Below, piece by piece: positions 7,526 through 16,118 of a stretch of DNA of 43,995 nucleotides. Origin of the DNA: Neisseria sicca 4320 (GTDB taxonomy: Bacteria > Pseudomonadota > Gammaproteobacteria > Burkholderiales > Neisseriaceae). The stretch lies in assembly GCF_000193735.1 (NCBI RefSeq), contig NZ_AEPF01000075.1, forward strand, positions 1-43,995. The letters are read 5' to 3'. The notes below the pieces were generated by a model. It did not search any database. It saw only the letters and a program-made list of their open reading frames with translations, and was not told the origin of the DNA. Position 1 is the first letter of the stretch; each line of letters begins with the position of its first letter. Position numbers and translations under genes: made by a program.

Positions 7526-10456
7526 ATGAAAACCTTGCTCCAACTCCAAACCGCCGCACAAAATTTCGCCGACCACTACAAAAACCAAACCGACGAACGC
7601 CGTGAAAAAGACACCTTTTGGAATGAATTTTTTGCAATTTTCGGCATAGACCGCAAAAACGTCGCCCACTTCGAATATGCCGTTAAAGACCCGAGCAACA
7701 ACACCCAATTTGTCGATGTCTTTTGGGAAGGCATCTTCCTGGCAGAACACAAATCCGCCAACAAAAACCTGGCAAAAGCCAAAGAACAGGCGGAGCGTTA
7801 TTTGCAGGAAATCGAGCGCACCAAGCCGTCTGCCTTACCTGAATATTACGCCGTCAGCGATTTTGCCCATTTTCACCTTTATCGTCGCGAGCCTGAAGAA
7901 GGCGCAGAAAACCAATGGCAATTCCCGCTGGAAGCATTGCCCGAATACATCACGCGCGGCGTTTTCGACTTCATGTTCGGCATCGAAGCCAAAGTCCGCC
8001 AAATTCAAGAAGAAGCCAACATTCAAGCGGCGGCGGCCATCGGCAGGCTACACGATGCTTTGCAGGAAGAAGGCATTTACGAAGAACACGAACTCAGGCT
8101 CTTCATCACGCGCCTGCTTTTCCTCTTTTTTGCCGACGACAGCGCCGTTTTCCAGCGCAACTACCTTTTCCAAGACTTTTTAGAAGGCTGCAAAGAAGCC
8201 GACACGCTCGGCGACAAGCTCAACCAACTCTTTGAATTCCTCAACACACCCGACCAAAAGCGCAGCAAAACCCAAAGCGAAAAATTTAAAAGTTTCGAAT
8301 ACGTCAACGGCGGCCTTTTCAAAGAACGCCTGCGCACTTTCGACTTCACCGCCAAGCAGCACCGCGCCTTAATCGACTGCGGCAATTTCGACTGGCGCAA
8401 CATCAGTCCCGAAATCTTCGGCACGCTCTTCCAATCCGTCATGGACGCGCAAGAGCGGCGCGAAGCGGGCGCACACTACACCGAAGCCGCCAATATCGAC
8501 AAAGTCATCAACGGCCTCTTCTTAGAAAACCTGCGCGCCGAATTTGAAGCCGTCAAAGCCCTCAAACGCGACAAAGCCAAAAAACTCGCCGCCTTCTACC
8601 AAAAAATCCAAAACCTGCAATTCCTCGACCCGGCCTGCGGCTGCGGCAACTTCCTGATCGTTGCCTACGACCGCATCCGCGCCCTTGAAGACGACATCAT
8701 CGCCGAAGCGCTCAAAGACAAAGCAGGCGGCTTATTCGACAGCCCGTCCGTCCAATGTCGTCTGAAACAGTTTCACGGCATCGAAATTGACGAATTCGCC
8801 GTCCTTATCGCCCGTACCGCCATGTGGCTCAAAAACCACCAATGCAACATCCGCACGCAAATCCGCTTCGACGGCGAAGTCGCCTGCCATACGCTGCCGC
8901 TCGAAGATGCCGCCGAAATCATCCACGCCAACAGTCTCCGCACACCTTGGCAGGCGGCGGACTACATCTTCGGCAATCCGCCCTTTATCGGCTCGACCTA
9001 TCAAACCAAAGAGCAGAAAAACGACCTCGAAAGCATCTGCGGCAATATCAAAGGCTACGGCCTGTTGGATTACGTCTGCAACTGGTATGTCAAAGCCGCC
9101 GGCATCATGGCGCAGAATCCCCGCGTCCGTACGGCATTCGTCTCCACCAATTCCATCTGCCAAGGCCAGCAGGTCGAAATCCTTTGGGGCAGCCTTTTGA
9201 ACCAAGGCATCGAAATCAACTTTGCCCACCGTACCTTCCAATGGACGAGCCAAGCCGCAGGCAAAGCCGCCGTCCATTGCATCATCGTCGGCTTCAGCCG
9301 CAAACCGCAGACGTCGTCTGAAAACGGCGGCGCAAACGCTTCGGAAAATTCCGCCCTGCCCAAATATCTCTACGACTATCCCGACATCAAAGGCGAACCC
9401 GTAAAAAACGCCGCAGCCAACATTAATCCTTATCTGATCGATTCGCCCGATCTGATTATTGCCAAGCGCAGCCGTCCCATACATTGCGAACCTGACATGG
9501 TCAACGGAAGCAAACCGACCGAAGGCGGTAACCTTATCCTTTCAACCGCCGAAAAAGAAGCCCTGATTGCTGCCGAACCCTTGGCAAAACAATACATCCG
9601 CCCCTTTATCGGTGCGGATGAGTTCCTCAACGGCAAAACCCGTTGGTGCCTGTGGTTTCAAGGCATATCCGATGTCAAACGCAACCATGCCCTGAAACAG
9701 ATGCCCAAAGTTCAAGCCCGTATTCAGGCAGTCAAAACCATGCGCGAAGACAGCAGCGACAACCAAACTCAAAAAGATGCAGCAACCCCGTGGCTTTTTC
9801 AAAAAATCCGTCAGCCTTCAGACGGCAATTTTCTGATTATTCCAAGTGTGTCTTCTGAAAGCCGCCGTTTCATCCCCATCGGTTATCTGTCATATGAAAC
9901 AGTTGTCAGCAATCTGGCATTTATCCTTCCAAACGCCACCCTCTACCACTTCGGCATCCTCAGCTCCACCATGCACAATGCCTTTATGCGTACCGTTGCA
10001 GGCCGTCTGAAAAGCGATTATCGCTATTCCAATACCGTCGTGTACAACAACTTTCCCTTCCCAGAAAACTGTCGTAAACCAGACGATGGCGAAACCGCCT
10101 GTCAGGAAACCACGGGCAAAAAAGGCAAAAAGCCGAGGTCGTCTGAAAACAGCCCCCTACGCGCCGCCATCGAATCTGCCGCCCAAGCCATCCTCGACAT
10201 TCGCGAGAAATACCGCGCCGATGCGCTTGCTGACAATCTTCCTCCACCTACGCTTGCCGAACTCTATTCGCCCGACGCAGGCTATCCCGACCTCGTCAAA
10301 GCCCACGCCGCCCTCGACAAAGCCGTCGATAAAGCCTACGGCTACAAAAAAGGTAAAAACACCGACGACGAGGCAGAACGTGTCGCCTTCCTGTTTGACC
10401 TGTACCGAAAAGCAATAGAAAGCGAAAACACCAAGCCGACCAAAAAAACCAAATAA
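7526..10456 (+). CDS. MmeI-like type II restriction-modification enzyme (single chain)
   Basis: A 976-residue protein combining DNA cleavage, adenine methylation and target recognition, like the MmeI (type IIL) group. The N-terminal nuclease motif is D64-x9-E74-H-K76 (DVFWEG...LAEHK), the same D-x9-ExK spacing known in MmeI. A helical connector follows. The methyltransferase has motif I DPACGCGNF at 368-376 and motif IV NPPF at 484-487, typical of N6-adenine enzymes. The C-terminal 400 residues should be the target recognition domain. An in-frame ATG at 7445 exists but lies in the feo terminator hairpin, so ATG 7526 (MKTLLQL) is preferred. Several DUSs lie within the frame (near 8757, 9311 and 10138). 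No separate methylase or specificity gene is nearby. Recognition site unknown. Confidence 0.88.
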   Translation: MKTLLQLQTAAQNFADHYKNQTDERREKDTFWNEFFAIFGIDRKNVAHFEYAVKDPSNNTQFVDVFWEGIFLAEHKSANKNLAKAKEQAERYLQEIERTKPSALPEYYAVSDFAHFHLYRREPEEGAENQWQFPLEALPEYITRGVFDFMFGIEAKVRQIQEEANIQAAAAIGRLHDALQEEGIYEEHELRLFITRLLFLFFADDSAVFQRNYLFQDFLEGCKEADTLGDKLNQLFEFLNTPDQKRSKTQSEKFKSFEYVNGGLFKERLRTFDFTAKQHRALIDCGNFDWRNISPEIFGTLFQSVMDAQERREAGAHYTEAANIDKVINGLFLENLRAEFEAVKALKRDKAKKLAAFYQKIQNLQFLDPACGCGNFLIVAYDRIRALEDDIIAEALKDKAGGLFDSPSVQCRLKQFHGIEIDEFAVLIARTAMWLKNHQCNIRTQIRFDGEVACHTLPLEDAAEIIHANSLRTPWQAADYIFGNPPFIGSTYQTKEQKNDLESICGNIKGYGLLDYVCNWYVKAAGIMAQNPRVRTAFVSTNSICQGQQVEILWGSLLNQGIEINFAHRTFQWTSQAAGKAAVHCIIVGFSRKPQTSSENGGANASENSALPKYLYDYPDIKGEPVKNAAANINPYLIDSPDLIIAKRSRPIHCEPDMVNGSKPTEGGNLILSTAEKEALIAAEPLAKQYIRPFIGADEFLNGKTRWCLWFQGISDVKRNHALKQMPKVQARIQAVKTMREDSSDNQTQKDAATPWLFQKIRQPSDGNFLIIPSVSSESRRFIPIGYLSYETVVSNLAFILPNATLYHFGILSSTMHNAFMRTVAGRLKSDYRYSNTVVYNNFPFPENCRKPDDGETACQETTGKKGKKPRSSENSPLRAAIESAAQAILDIREKYRADALADNLPPPTLAELYSPDAGYPDLVKAHAALDKAVDKAYGYKKGKNTDDEAERVAFLFDLYRKAIESENTKPTKKTK

Positions 10457-10508
10457 AGGCAAACGGCAAACCCCGCTTGGTTTACAGCCAAACCCGCCCC
10501 GCCGGAAA

Positions 10509-10664
10509 TATAGTGGATTAAATTTAAACCAGTACGGCGTTGCCTCGCCTTAGCTCAAAGAGAACGATTCTCTAAGGTGCTGGAGCACCAAGTGAATCGG
10601 TTCCGTACTATTTGTACTGTCTGCGGCTTCGTCGCCTTGTCCTGATTTTTGTTAATCCACTATA
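10509..10664. repeat. Complete 156-bp Correia repeat enclosed element (CREE)
   Basis: Begins TATAGTGGATTAAATTTAAA and ends TTAATCCACTATA, with long imperfect inverted ends: GTACGGCGTTG inside the left arm and GGCTTCGTCGCCTTGTCCTGA inside the right. The inner part AGAACGATTCTCTAAGGTGC is present, so this is the full-length rather than the internally deleted form. It starts 52 bases after the restriction-modification gene. Such elements can carry promoters and be cut by RNase III in neisserial transcripts; here that is only possible, not shown. Confidence 0.95.
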
Positions 10665-10704
10665 TCGGGTCTGCCCCATCCCATACCATTCCTTCACAAC
10701 AAAA

Positions 10705-10743
10705 AGGTCGTCTGAAAACCAAACTCCGGTTTTCAGACGACCT
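10705..10743. terminator. DUS hairpin terminator
   Basis: AGGTCGTCTGAAAACC (10705-10720) pairs with GGTTTTCAGACGACCT (10728-10743). It is placed 26 bases beyond the mpl stop and would end that leftward gene. Confidence 0.8.
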
Positions 10744-10769
10744 CAATCATTCCAAACTTTCAACCGACC

Positions 10770-12146
10770 TTATTTCAAGGCTTCCAGCAGCTTCCCGTGT
10801 ATTCCGCCGAAACCGCCGTTGCTCATCACCAAAATATGATCGCCTGCTTCGGCATGTTTCACGATTTCGGCAACGAAGGCATCAAAGTCTTGTCCGACGT
10901 GCAGCTTGTTAGCCAAAGGCTCAAGGGCTTCGGCAACGTTCCAGTCCACGCCGCCGGCATAGCAGAACACTTGGTCGGCACCTTTGAGGCTTTCGGGCAG
11001 GGCGGCTTTCATGGTGCCGAGTTTCATGGTGTTGGAACGCGGCTCGAGGACGGCGAGGATTCGGGCGTTTCCGACGCGCTGGCGCAGACCTTCGATGGTG
11101 GTTTCGATGGCGGTCGGATGGTGGGCGAAGTCGTCGTAAACGGTGATGCCGTTTACCGTACCTTTAATTTCCATGCGGCGTTTGACGTTTTTAAACGCGC
11201 TCAAGGCCTCGCAGGCGGTCTGAATATCGACTCCGGCATGACGCGCGGCGGCGATGACGGCGAGCGCGTTCATGCGGTTGTGTCCGCCCATCAAATCCCA
11301 TGCGACGTGTCCGGCTTTTTTGCCGTCAAGCAACACGTCGAACGAACCGTCGGCATTGACTTCGCCGACCTGCCAGCCGTGTTCGGTGCCGAATTTTTCT
11401 ACCGGCGTCCAGCAGCCTTTGTCCAAAGTATCTTGCAGGCTTTGCTGCTGTCCGTTGCAGACGATTAGGCCTTCGGACGGCACGGTGCGCACGAGGTGGT
11501 GGAACTGGGTCTGTATCGCGCCCAAGTCGGCGAAGATGTCGGCGTGGTCGAATTCCAGATTGTTCAACACAGCGGTACGCGGGCGGTAATGCACAAATTT
11601 GGAGCGTTTGTCGAAAAAGGCGGTGTCGTATTCGTCGGCTTCGATAACAAAAAACGGCGATTTGCTGTTCGGGTCTTGACGCGGCGTTTGCGGCAGGCGG
11701 GCGGAGACACTGAAGTTTTCCGGTACGCCGCCGATGAGGAAGCCCGGCGCGAGTCCGGCATATTCCAAGACCCATGCGAGCATGGACGCGGTGGTCGTTT
11801 TGCCGTGCGTCCCCGCCACACCGAGTACCCAATGATGGTGCAGCACGTTTTCCGACAGCCATTGCGGGCCGGAAATATAAGGCAGGCCGCGGTTCAAAAT
11901 CGCTTCAACCACATCCATCCCGCGCTTGGCGACATTACCGATCACGTAAACGTCGGCTTTAAATTCGTCCAACTGCGCGGCATCGAAGCCTTCGTGTACG
12001 TCTATGCCCAAGGCTTCGAGCTGGGTGCTCATCGGCGGATACATCTTCGCATCGCAACCGCTGACTTTAAACCCCGCTTCTTTGGCAATGGCGGCCACCC
12101 CGCCCATAAACGTGCCGCCGATACCGATAATGTGGATGTGTTTCAT
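10770..12146 (-). CDS. mpl: UDP-N-acetylmuramate:tripeptide ligase (murein recycling)
   Basis: A 458-residue Mur-ligase relative that joins the recycled tripeptide L-Ala-D-Glu-mesoDAP to UDP-MurNAc in the cytoplasm, returning cell-wall peptide to the precursor pool. It begins MKHIHIIGIGGTFMGG, the nucleotide-binding loop of the family, and has the ATP-binding P-loop GTHGKTT at 112-118, then the later YDDFAHHPTAIE and LEPRSNTMKLG segments. The frame is open about 50 codons further upstream, but the MKHIHI start matches the family. It stands alone and is divergent from the methyltransferase gene; the 134-base gap holds one DUS near 12213. Confidence 0.93.
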   Translation of the reverse strand: MKHIHIIGIGGTFMGGVAAIAKEAGFKVSGCDAKMYPPMSTQLEALGIDVHEGFDAAQLDEFKADVYVIGNVAKRGMDVVEAILNRGLPYISGPQWLSENVLHHHWVLGVAGTHGKTTTASMLAWVLEYAGLAPGFLIGGVPENFSVSARLPQTPRQDPNSKSPFFVIEADEYDTAFFDKRSKFVHYRPRTAVLNNLEFDHADIFADLGAIQTQFHHLVRTVPSEGLIVCNGQQQSLQDTLDKGCWTPVEKFGTEHGWQVGEVNADGSFDVLLDGKKAGHVAWDLMGGHNRMNALAVIAAARHAGVDIQTACEALSAFKNVKRRMEIKGTVNGITVYDDFAHHPTAIETTIEGLRQRVGNARILAVLEPRSNTMKLGTMKAALPESLKGADQVFCYAGGVDWNVAEALEPLANKLHVGQDFDAFVAEIVKHAEAGDHILVMSNGGFGGIHGKLLEALK

Positions 12147-12280
12147 GATAAGACCGTCTTTTGAATGAAATAATGGGAAAGCCGCCATTATAGCGGAGTT
12201 TGGATGCAGGGGTCGTCTGAAAAGCGAAGCTGTGGCAAGATGTAAAATATAAAGGATTTGAGCTGTAAAGGAGAATCTAC

Positions 12281-12994
12281 ATGCCCAAGCTGACACCCCA
12301 AATGTTCGCTTTTCTGCAAGCGCCTCAAACGGAAACCGTATTGCTGCGGCTCTACGCCCAAGCCTTAAAGCAAAACAGGCAGATGTTTTTCCACTTTCTG
12401 CCCAAGATTTTCAAGCTATTGGGCAAAGGGTTGGATTGGTCGGGGGAAAACGAAAGTTTTTACGAAGACAAATACATTCCCATCGCACCGCAACAAGGCA
12501 AGTTTTTGTATATGCAGGCTTTGGCATCGGGTGCAAAAAACATCGTCGAATTCGGGACTTCCTACGGCATTTCGACGCTGTATCTTGCCGCAGCCGCCAG
12601 AGTCAACGGAGGGCGCGTCATCACTTGCGAATATCTGCCGCACAAAGCCGCAGCGGCGAGAAGACATTTCCAAGAAGCCGGTTTGGCAGACTATATCGAG
12701 CTTCGCGAAGGCGATGCGCTGGAAACCTTAAAAGACTTAGCCATCCGCCCTGATTTCATCTTGCTCGACGGCTGGCCGGATTTGGTATTCCCCGTATTCA
12801 AGCTGCTGGAGCCCAATCTTGCCGACCGCGCGGTCATCACCGTGGACGATGTGGAAGGCTTCTCACCTGCCATGCAGGATTATCTCGATTACGTCCGCCA
12901 TCCTGAAAACGGTTATATTTCATCCACACTGAAACCTTACAAAGCGTTGGAATATACGGTCAAAACAGGCAACCACACCGAAAAGGTCGTCTGA
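12281..12994 (+). CDS. SAM-dependent O-methyltransferase
   Basis: A 237-residue class I methyltransferase resembling the catechol/caffeoyl-CoA O-methyltransferase group. The SAM-binding motif VEFGTSYGISTLYLA is near residues 89-103, followed by RVITCEYLPHKA, an acidic strand end, and DFILLDGWPD with the usual metal or substrate aspartates, then VITVDDVEGF. A good ribosome binding site AAAGGAG precedes the ATG. The stop codon TGA is part of a DUS: the final codons and stop read GAAAAGGTCGTCTGA, so the last residues EKVV are DUS-encoded. No substrate can be inferred from the neighbours. Confidence 0.85.
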   Translation: MPKLTPQMFAFLQAPQTETVLLRLYAQALKQNRQMFFHFLPKIFKLLGKGLDWSGENESFYEDKYIPIAPQQGKFLYMQALASGAKNIVEFGTSYGISTLYLAAAARVNGGRVITCEYLPHKAAAARRHFQEAGLADYIELREGDALETLKDLAIRPDFILLDGWPDLVFPVFKLLEPNLADRAVITVDDVEGFSPAMQDYLDYVRHPENGYISSTLKPYKALEYTVKTGNHTEKVV

Positions 12995-13037
12995 AAACCG
13001 GTTTCACCAAGATGAAACCGCCTTTTCAGACGACCTT
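12981..13037. terminator. DUS hairpin shared by convergent genes
   Basis: AAAAGGTCGTCTGAAAA (12981-12997) pairs with the TTTTCAGACGACCTT arm at 13023-13037; a second stem CGGTTTCA/TGAAACCG fills the loop. It lies between the converging methyltransferase and ThiP-like genes and includes the methyltransferase stop codon. Confidence 0.8.
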
Positions 13038-13046
13038 CAATATGAT

Positions 13047-14573
13047 TCAGTCCTCGTCCTTTCCGTCCAGCAGCAAAAACACCATCGTCGCAAACAGCAT
13101 CAATACCGCCGTCAACACCATCGCCCTCGAATAATTGTCCGCCCCCGCCCTGCCCAGATAGGCGTAAATCAGGGTGGTCAGCGTCTGCCATTCGGGACGC
13201 GCCAAAAACAGCGTTGCCGCAAACTCGCCGACGCAGGTTGCCGCCGCCAAAGTCAGCCCACGCCTGAAAGCAGGTTTCAGCAATGGGGCGGTGATGTAAA
13301 AGGTCGTCTGAAAACGGTTTGCCCCCATAGTCCTCGCCGCCTCGCCATAACCTTGCGGCAACGCATCCCATGCCGCCAAAACATCTTTGGCGACAAACGG
13401 ATAAGCCAACAGCGCATAAGCGGCAATCAAAAGCGGCAGCGATGCCGTCCATTGCGGATACAGCAGCAGCACACCGAACGCCACACAGACCGGCGACACC
13501 ATAAACGGCAAAAATACCGCCCCCCTCACCCACGCCGCGCGTCTTGCCAAGCTGGCATACGACACGCCCAATACCGCAGCGGCAGCAACCGCCGCCGCCG
13601 AAAAACGAACGGTGTTCCAAAGCGCCGCCAGCGTTTCGCCCTCGAGCAATACCCGCCAAGACCCTCCGGCAAGGGCGGCCTGCCGGACAACCGCAAGCAG
13701 GGGCATCAGGCAGCACACACACAACACCGACAATACCGCCGCGACCATCAGCCGTTCCGCCGCTGTTTCGGGCTTGCGCGGACGCGGTGCGGCGTGTGCC
13801 TTGTCCGCATCCGTCCGACGGCTCAACCGCGCATACAGCAATCCCGCCGCCGCGGTAATCCCCAACACCAGCCATACCAAGACGGAAGCCTGCGCCATAT
13901 CCAATTCATACGCAATCAGTCGGTAAATCTCCACTTCCACCGTCGCATAGCGGTCGCCGCCCAACAGCAAAGCCAGTCCGAATCCCGAAAAACAATACAG
14001 GAAAACCAAACACAAACCGCCCGCCAACCACGGGCGCAATACCGGCCATTCCACCCTTAAAAACCGCTGCCAAGCCCCCGCTCCCAAAGCCTGCGCCGTT
14101 TGCAGGCGCGCCTCGGGAACCTGCAAAAATCCCTGATACGCCGCGCGTACCAAAACCGGCAGGTTGAAAAACACATTGCCGTAAATCAACAGATACGGCG
14201 TATCCTGCCAGCCCGCCCAAACGGCACCGTTTGTGCCGAACAAAGCCAACACGCCCATACCCGCTACCAAAGTCGGCATTACGAAAGGCAGCATCAACAG
14301 CCTCAACACCAAAGCGCGTCCCCGGAAATCCAAACGCGCCAACACCCACGCCGCAGGCACGCCCAAAATCCCCGCCAGCACGCAGGTTGCCAAAGCCTGA
14401 AATGCGGTCCATAAGATAAGGTGCTGCATATAGTCATCGCGCAACACCCCGCCCCATGCACTCCCGTCATAAAAAGCCAGCGCAACCAAAGGCGCGACGA
14501 CCATCACGATAAGGAAGCCCAAAGGCAGTAGCGCGAGCAGTAAAGTGGAACTGAAAGAGCGGATGGAAGACAT
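13047..14573 (-). CDS. ABC transporter permease, two-domain, ThiP-like
   Basis: A 508-residue inner-membrane permease with two fused transmembrane halves, about twelve helices in all. Each half carries an EAA-type loop that contacts the ATPase: AQALGAGAWQRFLRVEWP in the first and ARTMGANRFQTTFYITAPLL in the second. The pattern of conserved segments (NVFFNLPVLVRAAYQG, LLLGGDRYATVEVEIY, ATCVGEFAATLFLARPEWQT) resembles thiamine permease ThiP most; iron permeases of the FbpB/AfuB type have the same layout. The residues FQTT are encoded by a DUS. No binding-protein or ATPase gene is adjacent, so its partners must be elsewhere. ATG 14573 (MSSIRSF) is chosen over a frame open 53 codons further upstream. 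Confidence 0.8.
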   Translation of the reverse strand: MSSIRSFSSTLLLALLPLGFLIVMVVAPLVALAFYDGSAWGGVLRDDYMQHLILWTAFQALATCVLAGILGVPAAWVLARLDFRGRALVLRLLMLPFVMPTLVAGMGVLALFGTNGAVWAGWQDTPYLLIYGNVFFNLPVLVRAAYQGFLQVPEARLQTAQALGAGAWQRFLRVEWPVLRPWLAGGLCLVFLYCFSGFGLALLLGGDRYATVEVEIYRLIAYELDMAQASVLVWLVLGITAAAGLLYARLSRRTDADKAHAAPRPRKPETAAERLMVAAVLSVLCVCCLMPLLAVVRQAALAGGSWRVLLEGETLAALWNTVRFSAAAVAAAAVLGVSYASLARRAAWVRGAVFLPFMVSPVCVAFGVLLLYPQWTASLPLLIAAYALLAYPFVAKDVLAAWDALPQGYGEAARTMGANRFQTTFYITAPLLKPAFRRGLTLAAATCVGEFAATLFLARPEWQTLTTLIYAYLGRAGADNYSRAMVLTAVLMLFATMVFLLLDGKDED

Positions 14574-14610
14574 AGTTTGATGCTGTATGAAAATTAAAAA
14601 ATATAGGAGT

Positions 14611-14666
14611 AGGTCGTTTGAAAACGGTTTCAGCAAACCTGCCAAGCTGCTTTCAGACGACCTTTT
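14611..14666. repeat. Inverted DUS pair, one arm degenerate
   Basis: AGGTCGTTTGAAAAC (14611-14625; T replaces C at one position) faces TTTCAGACGACCTTTT (14651-14666). The right arm overlaps the end of the small membrane-protein gene and supplies its stop codon. Confidence 0.75.
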
Positions 14667-14853
14667 CAAAACTAAGATGCTTGATGGTGTCGAAAAGGAC
14701 GAATTTGAACAGAAACGTCGCTTCACAGGCAAGGATGATGCCGTTGATTAAGTGTTGCGCCGCGTCTTCAGACGGATTGACGGCGAAAATGGCAAGCGTT
14801 GCCAAAGGTATCAGGCAAACGGCAAGCCAGCGGATGATGAACGGTTTGGACAT
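14653..14853 (-). CDS. Small hypothetical membrane protein (66 residues)
   Basis: A 66-residue protein with two likely membrane helices (about residues 6-25 and 36-54) joined by a short polar loop NPSEDAAQH. It ends in EKVV, with the stop codon inside a DUS, exactly as the methyltransferase at 12281-12994 does. It lies 79 bases upstream of the ThiP-like permease on the same strand, separated by an inverted DUS pair. I see no clear ribosome binding site and recognise no family. The hydrophobic pattern and DUS-defined end argue that it is real. Confidence 0.5.
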   Translation of the reverse strand: MSKPFIIRWLAVCLIPLATLAIFAVNPSEDAAQHLINGIILACEATFLFKFVLFDTIKHLSFEKVV

Positions 14854-14990
14854 GGTGTGTAATGGACAAAATAAGGATGATGGAAAAAAAGCAAGTCGGC
14901 AGTTTAATCGGTACGGGGGAGGATTTCAAACGGATGGGGAGGTCGTCTGAAATCCTTTCTGTATTATTTTTTAAAACGTAAACTGGGTAT

Positions 14991-16028
14991 TTATGCCTGC
15001 TCTGGAGACTGAGTATCAGCTTTGAATTTTTTCTGAAACGCTATAAAAAATTCCTGATATTTCAAAATATTTTTAATAACACCCTCCCTATCCAATTTAT
15101 TGTTACCAAACCAACCCTCTTGTTCAACCACGGCAAACGTCATGGTTTTCCCCTTCCCAAACTTTTGCGGTTTTTTAATCTCGAAGAAACCTTCTTTGCG
15201 AGCTTCGGATATAAACAAATCAAAAAGTTTATTTCGTATTTGTTTTCTATCGTTTTCAACACTCTCGTCAGATATACTGACTTTAAAGCAAAGCCTTGCC
15301 TTAGTTTGTTCCAACTGCATATAAATAAAATTTTTGTCTGTCAGCGGCAATTTAGAAAAGGCATACCACCAAAAACCGCCACTGGGATTATTTGCATAAT
15401 CCCACCACATATCTGTCACTGGTAATTCATTTTCTAGAAATTGAAAAAATCCCTGCCAATCACTACCCTGCCATTCTGTAATGGCTATATCAGCAAATCG
15501 GTTATTCTTGTCCTCAAGCCTTTTAATCCGCTCGAGAAAATCGATAAAAATATTATTCTTTATATCTGTGTATTTTTCGAGGATAGCGATGAGTTTTTTC
15601 CTATCAAAAACCTTGAATCCTTTATTTTCCACCCTTGTCAGACTTGCTTTGTTTTCATTACCGGTTTTTATATAAATGCATACGATGCTTTTGCCTTCCG
15701 CCATTCTCTCCGCAGCCTCCCTATACCGGTTTAGCTGATTGGAATGCTCCTTAGTATTGGTTTTGTCCTCAATTACAATAAAATATTTATCATTAACCTC
15801 AGCCCATATATCAATATTTTCCCTTTGTCTCCTTGCTTTCACAGAAGTAATTTTTTCATCAAAATTCGGATTGTGTGATTTGATTAATTCTGTAAGAAAT
15901 TCCCTTGCACATTCGTTCAAAGCTTTATCTTCCCCTTTGCATTCCTCGTCGGCAAACATCAATAGCCAAGTAATAAAAGCATCCTGACTCAGCTCTTTAG
16001 TGGCAATATCAAAAATATTTGGTTTCAT
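14991..16028 (-). CDS. PD-(D/E)XK nuclease superfamily protein
   Basis: A 345-residue protein with an N-terminal PD-(D/E)XK-type nuclease core: D73 in ENIDIWAEV, a strand YFIVIEDK with E87-D88-K89, then a basic segment with N100 and R102. The C-terminal half (WWDYANNPSGGFWWYAF onward) is of unknown fold. It resembles the PD-(D/E)XK nucleases often found near restriction and defence genes, but no partner gene is adjacent. The coding sequence is far more AT-rich than its neighbours and contains no internal DUS, while DUSs lie on both sides (14940-14952 and 16058-16113); this suggests recent acquisition. Target and role are unknown. Confidence 0.75.
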   Translation of the reverse strand: MKPNIFDIATKELSQDAFITWLLMFADEECKGEDKALNECAREFLTELIKSHNPNFDEKITSVKARRQRENIDIWAEVNDKYFIVIEDKTNTKEHSNQLNRYREAAERMAEGKSIVCIYIKTGNENKASLTRVENKGFKVFDRKKLIAILEKYTDIKNNIFIDFLERIKRLEDKNNRFADIAITEWQGSDWQGFFQFLENELPVTDMWWDYANNPSGGFWWYAFSKLPLTDKNFIYMQLEQTKARLCFKVSISDESVENDRKQIRNKLFDLFISEARKEGFFEIKKPQKFGKGKTMTFAVVEQEGWFGNNKLDREGVIKNILKYQEFFIAFQKKFKADTQSPEQA

Positions 16029-16057
16029 TTTTCCCTTTTTTATCTAAAACAATACAC

Positions 16058-16113
16058 AGGTCGTCTGAAAACCGGTTTCGGCAGGTCTGCCAACCCCGTT
16101 TTCAGACGACCTC
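16058..16113. terminator. Inverted DUS pair between nnrD and the nuclease gene
   Basis: AGGTCGTCTGAAAAC (16058-16072) faces GTTTTCAGACGACCT (16098-16112), with an AT-poor 25-base loop. It can act as terminator for the leftward nnrD gene. Confidence 0.75.
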
Positions 16114-16118
16114 TTTCT

